NCBI GenBank assembly: GCA_025345505.1 | Contig: JANVCC010000130.1 | Span: 3,198,453-3,262,452 of the forward strand | Origin: Todiramphus chloris collaris | Lineage: Eukaryota; Chordata; Aves; Coraciiformes; Alcedinidae | Direction: 5' to 3' | Length of the DNA stretch: 64,000 bases | Shown: one piece after another, positions 25,491 to 38,100 of the stretch | How positions within the stretch are numbered: the first letter of the stretch is position 1 | How the letters are laid out: the number at the start of each line of letters is the position of its first letter | Program-made: the position numbers and the translations under genes | The notes under the pieces: generated by a model | Told to the model about the DNA's origin: nothing | What the model saw: only the letters and a program-made list of their open reading frames with translations | Database searches by the model: none

Positions 25491-27028
25491 CAATCAACTT
25501 CATAGTCACCAGAGAAGATCTTGCTCAGTGATCACCAAAATCCAAAAAAACCAACCAAAGTCTGATGCATTCAGCATCAAAATATTTGAAATACAAGACT
25601 CAAGTATCTTGTTCCATCATCTGGTGAAAAGCTATGGCTTTCTAAATGATCTTCTTCCAACCAAACCTGTCTGCCGATTGAACAGGAAAGTACTATGGTC
25701 GAATTTAAAAAAAATCAAATCATGCTGCATGCAGTGTACTCAGAAGATGGTGATTACTGTCTGTAGGACACATTACAAGGCACCCTTCCAGACTGAACTG
25801 ATTCAGGATGACTCTTTCAAGAATGGGAGAGGCATGTGCTAGTGCTGAGTGGGTGCTTGAGCAAGTGAAGAACTTTACCTGGAGAGGCTCAAGTAGCATC
25901 CTCTGAAAATAGAAAAGAATTAGAGATGGGAAAAGAAACTGGGCTTTATTTTGCTTATCATGAGACTGACATGAAGATATCTGAGACTGGGAACAATGCC
26001 TGCTGGTCTTAAGCTTGCTGCCTGGATTGGGGGCAGAGAAATGGAGATGCGTGTGTCCAAAGTGAGTTGCCAATACAGATTTATCTAGGCCTTGGCAGTC
26101 CCAGAGAACTTCAGTAAAAATTAAATCTATAGCTGGCTTTACTTATTAATTAATACATTAATAAATTAATTTATTGTCTATAATCTGTTCTGTAGAGAAA
26201 GCTTTATGGATCTCTGCCAGCATAGAGGGGACTGAAAATCAGCCTGAGTCTCTTAAGATAAAGCTTGAGGAAAGGAAAAGTGTAAAAAATATGTGTACTT
26301 TGTCTTTTTTTTTTTTTTTTTTTAAGTGCTATTTAGATTGTTATGCTAAAAACTCATCTAGGGGAAGGGAAGGGCAGGGAACAGGACATATCCTATTTTC
26401 TGACTGAAACTGTTAATCTGATGGGAACTCTGAAAGATAACAATGTAATGGACAAAACAAATGCACTGAATCTTTTTAGTCCGTGGACATCAATCATGTG
26501 GTCTCTCTGAATATTTGTACTGACAAGTAAGATGTCCACTGTCAATCATGAGAGAGTGTGCAGTGGAACAGTGTTGTAATGGAGTGGTGCTTGGTCCACT
26601 CTCAGATCTCTGCTGAGGGCTGAGAATCAGGTTGGAAAGCAGTGCCCTTGTCAGGTTTGTTATAAAGAATCCTCCTCTGTCCCCAGAGGCTGCCATGAAA
26701 CAAATGGGTTTGCCTCCTTCTATCAGAGAACAGATAATAACACTAAGTGCTGCAGTGTTTCTCCTTGTATTTAAAGTAATATGTAACTATTTTAAGTACT
26801 TTAATGATACTCTATTCAATGCATGGGAACAATAACAGACTGGAGAATGCAAGTCAGTGGAGCAGAGACAGTGAGTACAAATCCTGTCTTTGTGTACAGA
26901 CTACTTCCCACTTGTATAACCATCTGTGAAGCCATAAGCATTTCCCAGCTCTAGGAAACACCAGGTAAAACTGAAAGCCACACACATAAGGCTTCAGGGC
27001 AGTCTGTTTTGCAGGCTTCCATATTTAG
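25491..27028. other. Unique non-coding DNA, no gene seen
   Basis: No repeat family is recognisable. A 126-residue plus-strand frame at 25462-25842 starts inside the CR1 relic and is opposed by a 117-residue minus frame; neither shows family features. A T19 run lies at 26305-26323, and ATTAAT repeats make 26140-26175 almost pure AT. Confidence 0.5.
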
Positions 27029-27080
27029 CTGTTGGACTAGATAAGAATTTCAGGTCCCTTCCGACTGGAACGATTATCCA
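27029..27080 (+). mobile_element. CR1-type 3' end remnant
   Basis: TGTTGGACTAGATAAGAATT followed by CAGGTCCCTTCCGACTGGAA is the terminal part of a CR1 3' UTR on the plus strand. The tail that would follow has turned into the pentanucleotide array immediately downstream. Only about 50 bases are recognisable. Confidence 0.75.
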
Positions 27081-27133
27081 TTCTATTCTATTCTATTCTA
27101 TTCTATTCTATTCTATTCTATTCTATTCTATTC
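27081..27133 (+). repeat. (TTCTA)10 microsatellite
   Basis: Ten uninterrupted copies of TTCTA fill 27081-27130, with a partial copy after. The array sits exactly where the CR1 tail repeat is expected, so it probably arose by slippage from an ATTCTATG-type tail that lost three bases of its unit. An array this regular is likely length-polymorphic. Confidence 0.95.
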
Positions 27134-27585
27134 CTTTTCTACTCTATGTGTCTGATATAGGCATTGATGTTTACTTTGATGTTTACTTTCAGTACTTATG
27201 AACTCTGGACAAGTACCTTACTCCTTTGTTTACAGGACAGGAATCGTGGTGGATGGCTGTACCTCAGGTGAGTCAATTCAGCTCGCTCATAGTTTCCCCA
27301 GGGAGACATGCACAGCACAGGCAAACACAGGCTTTTAGGTTTTGCTCCCTTGGCTCTTTCTCACAGGTGTACTAGTCGCCTCTGAGTGGCCATCAAAGCA
27401 ACAACAGCTTTTCTCCTCCCATACAGAAAGCTCCTCCTTGCTTCCTAACTAGCAGGTCTGAAAGCAGAGGTGCATATGCAAGAAAAGATACCAAGTGCCA
27501 AGGTACAAAGGTATTACCTTTCTTCATGCCTCTGCAGGAGACAAAAGAAATCAGTCAATGACCTTCATGGTGCAGCTTTAGAGGG
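27134..27585. other. Unique non-coding DNA
   Basis: No gene or repeat family seen. A 12-bp unit, TTGATGTTTACT, is tandemly duplicated at 27164-27187. Confidence 0.5.
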
Positions 27586-28106
27586 TGTTGTGGTTTAACC
27601 CCACCAGCAATTAAACACCATGAAGCCACTTGCTCACTTCAGTGGGAAAGGGGACAGAATTTGGAGGAAAAAGTAAAATTCATGGGTTGGGATAAAAATG
27701 GTTTAATAGGACATAAAAGGAAGGGAAAATTCTAATAATGACAGAAATAATAGTAAACAAAGCAGGTGATACACAGTACAATTGCTCACCAACCACTGAG
27801 AGATGCACAGCCAACCCCTGAGCCGGCTCCCCCTAGTTCATATACTGGCTATGACATCATATGGTATATAGAGTACCCACTTGGGTCTTCCATTCTTGCT
27901 GTGTTCCCTCCCAGCTTCTTGTGCACTCCCAGCCTCAGCTGGCAGGGCAGTATGAGAAACTGAAGAGTCCTTGACTTTGTGGAACTTCTTAGCAATAACT
28001 AAAGCATCAGGGTGGTATCAACATTATTCTCATCCTAAATCCAAAACACAACACTGTACCAGCTACTAGGAAGAAAATTGACTTTGTTCCAGCCAAAACC
28101 AGGACA
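27586..28106 (-). mobile_element. Solo ERV LTR, minus strand, apparently full length
   Basis: Read on the minus strand it begins TGTCCTGGTTTTGGC at 28106 and ends GGTTTAACCCC-complement sequence at TGTTGTGG (27586), so it has canonical TG...CA ends. A TATATGAA-type TATA element (plus-strand TTCATATACTGG, about 27838-27849) has a TGATGTCA CRE-like site upstream. The pattern matches a widespread avian ERV LTR type. No internal retroviral sequence lies on either side, so I read it as a solo LTR left by LTR-LTR recombination. I cannot see a clear target-site duplication. Confidence 0.85.
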
Positions 28107-30469
28107 CATGGCTGGTCTCAAGATTATCAGGCCAAGGAAGAGATATTCTTCCCACAGATGATGATTCCTCCCCCAGTTCCATGGAAAGGCTATGAAGGGA
28201 CAATGAGGCTGCTCACCCCACTCTCAGAAATTCTGTCTTCAGTTCATCTCCCATCTTACTGTTTCTGATAAGGCCTGCCTAGACTAGTCATGGCCCTGAC
28301 CTGACTAGCAGTACATATATAGACAGGAAAACCACAGTGTAAGATGTCTAGCTTTGTTTGTGGTGTATAAAGAAACTGGAATGCAAGTGCCTTTGTAAAT
28401 ATGGATGTTTTCATGGAGCACCTTATATAAAAGATATCCTACATATTTCAGCATTGTGAGGATGTGGATATTTGGAGAGAGGACAGTCTGAGCTAAAATT
28501 ATATCTATATGACTTTCATGTCCTAGAATGTCTAAAACATCATTAAATGCCAACATATACAGGGACAAGTCACACCTTATCATGCGGTTTACAGGAAGAT
28601 ACATTGGGATCTTTGTAGTCTCCACTGAGTATACTACAAAAGCAGCACACATACAGCAAAGAAAATACAGAAAGATATCTAAGGGAGCCACATTTTACAG
28701 TGAAATTTTTAGTTCTTTCATGACTGAATTTAATAGAATAAAGATGAACTTTTTAGTTATGAATATCCTTGTGGAGGATCACAATGCTACCTCGAATGGC
28801 AAAGGCTGGATCTCAGTTATCAAACGCTTGCAATACAGCTATAATAAATTTAACTTATTTTCTTCAAAGAAATTCTAAAACTTCTTATGGCTGAAGTAGT
28901 TATAGTACAAGGTCACGCAAATATACAAAATTAATTTTATCCTGCTGAAACGAACAGAATAGGTGTATCACAAGGGCTGGACTGAAGTCTACTGTTTATG
29001 GACAAATCTGTTTGAGTCTTTCATGTATGTAGGTTATTAGTATTAGCATAGCAGTATCTTCTGAGATAAAAGGCCTGTCTTTCAGCTTCTTATCATAAAT
29101 ATTCAAACATATGTACAGACAATCCAGCCCTCTACTTGCAATACATGTTGAGCTTATGTTTAATAATGATGGATGTTCTCCTTGGATATGCTATTCAAAC
29201 TATGTCCTACTTCTATTTGCCTTAAAGTTGTTTTTTTGTTGCAAATATCCATTGCCAGCATGGCCAACTGCCTCTAGCTACTTCTTGCCTGCCACTTTAT
29301 CTAGGCACAAGGACGGATTGCTTGAGAACATCCTTCTTCCTGTTCTCTTCCAGAGAACTGAGAAAAGTAGTCTCCTTATTCAAAGTCCTCTTTGAGTTGA
29401 GCAGATAGGAAATTCAGGCTCAGTATTCTGGTCTTTTGTGAAGACAGACTGATGATAAAGCAAATGACTTCTCCCATGCTTCTTAAAAGGAAAAAGGCAA
29501 TCCTCCCCGTTCAACCTTATGTCTAGGCATGTTTGATTTGCCTTCTGACTGCACTAAAACCATCTTTAAACAGTGTATAATGAGCTCAGTGTGGCTCTGC
29601 TGTCTTGTAATGCACGATTAGTTTGCTAACAACTTGTTTGAGTAGGCATGTGTGTTGCTTCATATCTTTAAGATTATGCCTGAGCAGGAAACAAAAAAAA
29701 AATACTGAAAATCACAACTCTCCTCCTGTTACTTCTACTCTAGCCTTCCTCTGGAGCATTCTCTCTCTCTTATGTCTGTCTTAATTAGATCATGCCAGTC
29801 CTAATTTGAGAATGCAGATTTTAAGCAGGGAAAGAGGAAGGAAACATACAGACAATACACTAGTTTTAGACAAGAGACAAATGTATCTTTTTCTCTTAGG
29901 GAGACTGAAAGAAGGAAACCAAAAATAAAAACCAAACCTGACAGAAGACAACCTGCAGATGAAAATTGTACATTGTACCTGAAGTGGTGTTTCTATCAAA
30001 GAGCACTAGGAAATTCAGACGGGGAGAAGTCTACAGCAATGAGAGTGTTCTTTACCAGCCCTAATGGCTCTCTATCTCTTCTTGCTCAAGATACACTACA
30101 GAATAACATAGCACATTTCCATTCAAGTACACCCCGAACATTTTTATAGCACTTATAAACTACAGGAGAAACCAGCATGTGTTTAGACTCTACACCTTCT
30201 CCCCTGATCATCCATACTAAAGCTCGATCTTACTTATGGCTATTGTCTTCCAAAGGATTTCTCCAGTGTAAATAGTTATATGTGTGTGTTTAGGATAAAC
30301 ACAGAGCTCAGGGTTCCAAACTGTGCAGTTCTTTTGTGTAAGCATGGATTTAGAGGATGATGCCTAGCACACGCTGGATGTAAACAGCTTCCCACCAAGC
30401 AGACTTTTGTTACAGCCTGGGCGGGGGGGGGGAAGCCCTCAGAGTGATAAATAAGAATTTATGTCAGGC

Positions 30470-30630
30470 CTTGCATTGATTTTGAATAAATCCATTCTGT
30501 GACTGCATGCATGAGGAAGGATATTTAAGACATGCAGTGATTATTGTTTATTACTGTAAATTATTTATTTCTTCCTCTCTTTGGCTGCCTTCTTGTATTG
30601 ATGTAAATTACACACATGTGTAATGTGGAT
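30470..30630. promoter_or_regulatory. Candidate conserved non-coding element
   Basis: An AT-rich, repeat-free stretch with TGCATGCATGA, TTATTGTTTATTACTG and ACACATGTGT (E-box-like) words. The FOX-like TGTTTATT and octamer-like words are packed closely. The call is by texture only; no conservation data are available. Confidence 0.2.
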
Positions 30631-32151
30631 CTGAGAAATACACAAACAAAGGGGATTATAGTTTAGTTTCCCCAAATAATCCCTCCTTCAGATTCACCTT
30701 GCATTTTTCCACCTCATCTCTCATCACAGAATTATCAGCTCTAAGCCAGGATATTCCATGCTGACAAACCTGGGTGAATATCTGGAGATGGTGTTGCAGT
30801 CCAGCTTATTAATAAAAGAGATGACATTCAGGAACATTTGTAAGTGCCTTTTTTTTTTTTTTTTTGCAGGTTACCTGTGCAGAATAAACTGGTGGGGGTT
30901 GGGAAGGAGACTGTAAGTCATCTAATTTCAGTGATCTGTTCTGACATCCTATTTCTGATAGCAGTCTTTTCCTCATCTGCAGACAAATTATCCAGTCACC
31001 TAGTATGATGCATTGAGCAGGTGATGTCTACTTTTGCCCAGGTCAAATAAAAAGCAATACAGAAGATTGTGCCTGGTCGAAAGAACAAATACAGCATTGT
31101 TAGAAGCACATTGTTAGGTACAGTACAGGTGGGCAGTGCCCTGTCACAAGAGTGACAAAATGTGCAATGTGTGTCTTTTATGTAATGCTGTGGTGCAGTC
31201 ATATACCAGCACAGGCAGATGCGAGGTATCCAGGATAGAGACAGGTGCTCTGCAGTGTGGCTATGGCCAGTGCAGTGCAGCTGGAGCTAGCCCTCAATGG
31301 CATGAACATGGCCCACCTAGCACTGTTTAGTTTAATGCCAGGAATCCTTCTTTGCAGTGGATGCAAACGTCAGGCTGGATGTAATTTAAGAAAAGAGGTA
31401 AGTGGTTCTCTTCTATTCAAGAGGCTGGCTCTCTTCTTCACTCCAAACTGAGTTCACACACTGAAGAGGCAATGGAATAGAAGGGAGTTTCATCAATTTA
31501 CATGGTAATTCACAAGAGATCAGCCCAGGGTTGAAGCACCCTGCCGAGGACTCGCAGTAGATCCTCTGGAGCCCATTGCACAGCCAGGAGTAGCTGGGTC
31601 ACAGCAGAACCTGCAGTGCTGGCAATTCTCTTCTTTAGGGAAGTAGTTCAGTTAGGCTTCTTTTCAGCTGCAGCGTTTTGTGAAAGGGCTACAGTAGAAA
31701 ACTGCTCAAGGGTGTTCAGCTGGCTTTCCTTACACTTTGATTCATAGTTCAGCAGACTCGTCAGATTCCCAGGTAGCAGCAGTTTCTTGTGTTATTGGTA
31801 AGGAACAAGTGACCTTTCCTTTCCGCTGCAGACCTCACTGTAGTTGCTTGTGCCCTTCTCACAACCTGAGAACAGACCAGCATAACACCCACTGCATGGG
31901 ACTTCACCTCTGAGGTCACTCCCAAACATGAGTTGTCTGCTTATTAAATAAAGGTACCAGCAAATGGCATATTACAACAACAGAGGTCAGAACTTCAAAC
32001 AGAGAAGTCAAGCCCCAATATCCCCTCAGTTTCCTGTGGGTTTTGCAGCCTTTTCTGTTGGAAGGCTGTTATGTGTCAAGTGAAGTATAAGAACAACTTT
32101 AACATTCTCAGCAAAGTTCATAATAAAAACTGTTTATACACCACATAATCT

Positions 32152-32199
32152 AAAAGGGAGGAAGGGAGAAGGGGAGGGAGGAGAGAAAAGGAAGGAGGG
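32152..32199 (+). repeat. 48-nt uninterrupted purine run
   Basis: From 32152 to 32199 every base on the plus strand is A or G, arranged as GGGA/GGAA/GAGA words with partial mirror symmetry. Long homopurine tracts can form intramolecular triplexes. No gene is adjacent, so no role is assigned. Confidence 0.9.
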
Positions 32200-34754
32200 T
32201 AGAAATGGAAAGATGATGTCTATGTTTTCATCCTCCTTTATCCTCACTGTAAATTTTCAGCAACTCATTTGAAAACTCCTCCAATTTTTCTTATACCAAG
32301 TCAGCAGCTTTCTTCATACTCAGGAACTGCATTCTTAAAATACCATAGAGGGCTTGACTTCAACTAGTTAGTTTTGTGTAAAGTCTCTCAGGTGTGCAGA
32401 GTCAGAAGAAGAAGAGAACTCAACACCAAAATGATAGAAGACATTAGAAAACAGCAGGAAAGAATGGGGCCCAGGCTCTGGTGTTACAGAACCTGATAAA
32501 AAGAGAAAATCACAGACATAATCTGTGTTGACCTGGTGTCTCAATCTATATCTTCTCTCCAGGACCAGCTAGAAGTCATTGCTTCGCTATGTGGACTGTA
32601 CTATACTGACTGTCCTGACTATGCCCATAGTAACCATTCTAATCTGGCTTCTAAAATTAAGCCTAAATGATCTGTCATGGAGCCTAATTTCCCATCCTCT
32701 AAGCCCTGAAAGACTACTCCTTTGACCATTTATTCTGACCTCTGAAATGCTCAGAATTTTTTTTCTCCCCTCAAAGCTAAACCAGAAGATCTTCCTAAAA
32801 TGTATTGAATCTGACTTGGAAGAGCCCAAGCATAGACAATGCCACCTCTTTGCCCAGTGAGTTACTTTAATGTTTAACTAACCTCATTGCTAGAAAATGA
32901 CAAGATTACTTTTAACCTCCAAAGTTAATCTATTCCAGATGGTACTTCCTTTTTAAGCTCTATCATGACAACTTTTTACATGCATGAACACCCTTATGCG
33001 ATGATCCAGAGAACCTGTCATTGATTAACCCACAGCAACTGACTGTCACATCTGGTTATGTGAAGGAAAGTATGAAATACAAAGATAAACCACTGCCCTT
33101 ACCCTAGTATATCACTTCAGTTCTGTGCAATAAGTTATGTAAGGATTTCCCAGTTGGGAAGCTATTTCTGGATCTTTGCCTTCTCTAGTAAAACAGAGAT
33201 GTTCTCCTCATTAAGATTCCCATTGTGAAAGTTTGTTTATTCCTGACACTGGGTCATTTCTGTGACTTTCTTCAAGTGCCTTTTGTCATTTGCAGCATCC
33301 TATTATAAAGAGCATGAACAAAGGCGATGCTTTTCAATCCTGAAATCATCATGGTAAACATGGAAGGAGGCTCTATGGCAGACCACAGAGTAGTGTTCCT
33401 CTACTCCTGGAGCTGAAACTACATCAGTGATGAGGGACTGGGATACAGACTCTCCTGATGAAAAATCAAGAGCAAAGCTATCCTCTCAAAAAGAAAAGTG
33501 AAATATGTTAACTCATTTTGCACTTTTGGCTTATAGCACACTAAGCTAAATCAAAAGAAACAATATGCAGCTAGCAAGACTTCACTATTGCGCTTTTCTT
33601 TCCCCCCTCCAAAGCTGAAAAGTGTCCTTGCATTATATGTTTTACCCTCCTCTATTGTCTTCTTAAGGAATAAGCTGCAGATGAGCTTCAGACTCTGATC
33701 CTCTGAGCTGTGCTGCAATCCGCCTCTCTTAACAAGCAGCCTTTTGATTCTTCTAAACACACCACAGCTTGGCCCCTGTTTTCCTTGACACTTCGCCAAG
33801 TCTATTACACATGTCTGAGCAGCAAGGGAAATGGACGAATTATGATTTCCATTTGGCTTCTACTACTGCTTAGTCTAATTTTCACTGGCTTTGAAATACA
33901 GCAATTGCTTTTCTTTTGTTTTATTTTTTCCTTGTCATTTTGACAGTTTCCTTTTCTTTTTCTCTCAGAAAAACAGAACAATAAAAGTTTGCTAAAATGA
34001 AATACCCTTCCCCTACACTGCTTTTTCATAAATTAATGACTTATTTGTTGCAGAACAAGATTTCATTATCCGAAAAGGGTTTTTTTTTCAGGAAGAATTG
34101 TGCTAATGAGGTCATATGTAATCAGAACATATGGAATTGCCTTACTATTATCTCCGTTTCAACAGCTTTGGAAGACAAGTGACAGCAGGATATGTGTGCA
34201 TGTAAAGGAAGGCAATAGCCATGGCTAGTAGAGCATTCCTGTACCATGTGAGTAGGAAAGCACGTACCTCTGAAGCAAAAAGCATTTGCTTTTCAGAAGA
34301 GCCTATGCAGGCTGGAGGAATAAGCTAATGGGAACCATATGAAATTCCATAAGAATAAATGCAGTCTGGCATCCAGCAAGACTGCAACAATACAGTCTAG
34401 GGACTAACTAGCTGGGGACCAACTTAGCATGTGCTTGGAGGGGAACTTGATGGACACAAGCAATTCAGGAAGTTGCTGGAATTGCTAGGGATAATTTATT
34501 CATAGATGTATTGGACAATCCAACAGAAAAGATGCTCTGCTTTGTATGCTGCTCAAGGGTAGAGAACAATTGATCAGGAAAATGAAAGCAGCTTTATGAT
34601 GAAAGCTGCAGTGATTATAAGGTGGTAGCATGCAAGTTCCCAAGTGATGTGGAAGCAAGCAGTAACACCACCACCCTGCACTTCATAAAAATATAGTTCA
34701 GTTTGTTCAGGGAACTGAGAGAAGGAATTACTTGGGCGACAGCCTACCAGGGCA

Positions 34755-35135
34755 AAGGGCCCTGGGTGAGCTGACTGGTCTTCCAAGACAACTTCTTAAA
34801 GCCCAAGAATTGTCCATTCCAATTCACAGGAAAATGAGTAAGGGTGGCCTGGCTACAGTGGGAATTTCTGACTGAACCCAAACAAGAAATGGGAACATAT
34901 GGAAGGTGAAACTGGGGACAAACAATCCAGGAATAATACAGAAGAGCAGCATGCAAAGAGGATGAAGAAGGCCAAAACTTGCCTGAAATTGAAACTGTCA
35001 AAGTTGCAACAAGAGACATTCCAGGTGGACTGGAAGAAATCAGATTTCATGTTGGGAGTGGTCAGATGTGGGGGCAGATTTCCTAGAGAGGTTGTGTGAT
35101 CTCCATCCTTGGAGGTATTCAAGATTTTGACTAGA
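34755..35135 (+). mobile_element. Old, degraded CR1 LINE fragment, plus strand
   Basis: The first part translates in one frame to GELTGLPRQLLKAQELSI, resembling the CR1 ORF2 segment between endonuclease and RT. It is followed by stops. The last part (GAGAGGTTGTGTGATCTCCA, CCTTGGAGGTATTCAAG) matches CR1 3' sequence. The two pieces are much closer together than in an intact element, so a large internal deletion is implied. A 146-residue minus-strand frame crosses it and is an artefact. Confidence 0.6.
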
Positions 35136-38100
35136 CATATCCACAAACAACTCAATTCTAGTTTGCCATTCAAACTATCATATGCATCTATGATTTTCAA
35201 TGCTGCTGAAATTTTCAGGTCCTTGAAGGACAGACATTTATATGGAGTTGTTCTGTTCCTAGTTCTCAACCCACAAAATACTGCCTCCAGCATACTGGGT
35301 GGGACTTCCTAGAGGTGTGCAAGAGGTTTTCATGAAAGAAAGATCAAAATCAAAAAGGGATTTGAAAAGATCCATCAGTTCTTCATACTAAAAGGGAACT
35401 CAAAGGACCTTTTTCCTTATGAGAATCTTGTCCATATACTTGATTTTATCTTCCTCTGTAACCACTGGATGTTCAAATAAAGGGGACACACATGCATTTG
35501 GCTTCTTACTAAGGATTCCTCTTGAGTAGAGATTATTTCAGAATGAGAGAGGATGAACTGATGGATCCTAACATCATTATGTCCCTTGTCAAAATGTCAC
35601 AGGAGGCTCAGTTCTGAGAAGGCTCTAGGATAACAGAAATCAAACTTGCTGATTCTTTGCTCTTCCTACCAGCAAACAGAACCACTGCGAATTCTTGTTG
35701 CAAGGATTGTGTTCTGATCTAATTGCTGTCAGACTCTGACAAGCTAGCAGCTGGTTACAAATTATTCCTCTAAGAAACTATGGCCACTTCTGCGTGAGCA
35801 AAGAGTTTGGTACAATAGAACTGGATTAGCAGATTGATGTAGCTAGTGCTGAGGCTTCTTATCTCCAGTACGTGTTATCTGAAGCTTCCCAGTCTAAAGG
35901 CCTGAGTGCCCTGGTCATGTATATATGCTGAATCTGTCCAAAGAGAAGCCCTCCCATCAACCTTTGCTTCCTTGCTTATGAGCCCATCTATGAATCACCA
36001 TGCTATCCTTTTGATGGTGATACATTAATAATGTTCCTGTCAGCTTTAATAAAGCCTCTCATATTTAAAGAAACCTTACTCTGCCTCTGCTTGTGCATTT
36101 TGAAGTGACATCATAATGCTACTGTCTAAATTTTCCAACTGTAGTTCATACAGTGCTCAAAAAATATGTCACGGGGTGGAGTATGAGGGATGACAATAGT
36201 GGTCTTAACCCTGAAGCAGCTACTCTGGGAGAAAACTCAGGAATACTGATGCTGCCTGTCTTCATCTGCCATGCAGAAATACTGGAATCCCTTGCCACTG
36301 TGGCTGCTTTGGATGTAGTCCTGGGTCTGGGAGACAGACTCTGACTGGTGAAACTGAACTGTCCTTAGGAAACAGGATAACCAACAGTGAAAGCCTTTCA
36401 GATGTGGTGGGGCAAGTCTGAAGTCCTCAGCCATGAACTAGCACTATGTCTTCATCACTATAGTACTAAATGTCGTGAGTCTGTAGCTGTGTTACAGACT
36501 GACTTGCCTTGTGGAGTCAACACTTAACTCTTAACTAATGGAGTAATTTAGTATAGGCAAGACCCTTACAGGCAGGAAGGTGACTGATACTTAAGGGATA
36601 TTCTTCAAGACACTTTTTTTCAAGTGGATGAGAAACATCAACAAGACTACTCAGGAATTTAGTCAGATTCAGTTAGCTGAGACAAGTGCAGATGAGCACA
36701 GGCAATGTTTTGAACACTGAGTGACATTCATAATCTTGGAGTGATATAACCAAAACAAATGGAGGTAGGGTCATCTCAGGTTTACTATGGGGTTGTGCTA
36801 TTACAAGGACAGATACTGCTTTTGCAGTGACCATAATTGCTCTGAGGAAGATGAAGATACAGCATTAGAGAAAAACAAAAGTCATGAAAGAAAAATAAGA
36901 GAATGATAAATAAAGGTTCTGGTCATTGGGATATGCCATCAGGAGCACAGCAGATACCAGGCACACAGCCTAATCCCATGCCTAGGCTCAGGAGGAAACT
37001 GAGAAGTGCATATTTGAAAAGGGTATGGAACAACTGCTCTACTGTTGCTGAGCAGAAGCCATATGATGTCACTGGTGAAGGATCAGTGGCTAGGAAATTA
37101 CTTGACCCACACAAGTGCACTGCAGATGAACTGTGACAGTTATCTGGCTTCAAGTCATTGTCATCCAGTCAACTGCACAAGTCCTCTAGAAGAAGGTGAA
37201 GGATTTAAATACCTCATGACGGCTTCTGACTGATTGTTTATAACTTTGTCAAGCGCATAAGCATTCTGCAGTAATCAGGAACATCACAGGAGGTGTGCAT
37301 GGACTGATCTCATACCCCAGTGTCTATGAGACATCCACACATTGTGTTGACAAACCACCCTTGGGATTCCCAACTTTCTGATGTTAACGAAGAGTCAAAC
37401 CACATTCTGGGATGGGCTACTTGCCCGAGTATACAAGCTGGTACTGCTGTGCATCCTTAAGGAGAAGATATTAATGGCAACTTATTGAGCGTAAGGCAGT
37501 GTTTTGCAGCTTTGGCAACTAAATTTTCATCAGCAGGAGAATGTGAGTTCCAATACATCATTTAGTCTTCTTAACAAGCAGAGTCAGCTTCAATTCTAGA
37601 TCCTTAAAGATTCTTCTGCCTGTTGCAGAGAAATTTTGTGTCTATCAGTGTCTTTGAGGGCCTGTAACCACCAGTATTTAATATCAATACTGTATGTCCA
37701 TCATAACATTACATGCAAAAATAAAAAGAATTTTTAAAAATCTAGGTGAGATGGTATGGTAAAGAATTAGACAGCAGTGGGAGAGAAGGAATAACCAAAC
37801 TGGAAACTTCTTCTAGAAAGTAAACTGTAGGTCACTGATTGGTCAACTTCACTGCTCCTCATTTATTAGCTTTATGTTTGTGTGAAGCTGGCAAGTGGTT
37901 TCTGTGTGAAAGTGTTTATTGTACAACAGCAAAAAACTTGTCATAAATCAAAATTTATCAAACTTAAATGAAAAAAAAAAAAGAGGGGAAAAAGCAACCT
38001 GTTCTCAGGAAGAATTTTTTTCAGATGACTTAATTCTAGCAATTAATTTCTTGTAAGACAAGACCTATTTTGCTCCACAGAGGAGGGGAAAAATATCCAT

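Larger units (their letters stand above)
28107..34754. other. Long unique non-coding stretch
   Basis: No interspersed repeat or coding exon is recognisable. Opposed open frames at 28305-28691 (minus) and 28528-28878 (plus) overlap and have no family features. A T17 run followed by GCAGG sits at 30849-30870, and an 11-G run near 30424. Two sub-features, 30470-30630 and 32152-32199, are listed separately. Confidence 0.5.

Noticed and set aside
27566..28111. CATGG on both sides of the solo LTR as a target-site duplication
   Set aside because: The left copy lies 15 bases outside the expected LTR end, so the match is probably chance.
28305..28878. Opposed frames of 128 and 116 residues
   Set aside because: They overlap on opposite strands, show no motif or splice context, and the AT-rich composition explains their length poorly but sufficiently.
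34853..35293. 146-residue minus-strand frame
   Set aside because: It crosses an old plus-strand CR1 relic in antisense and shows no recognisable domain.
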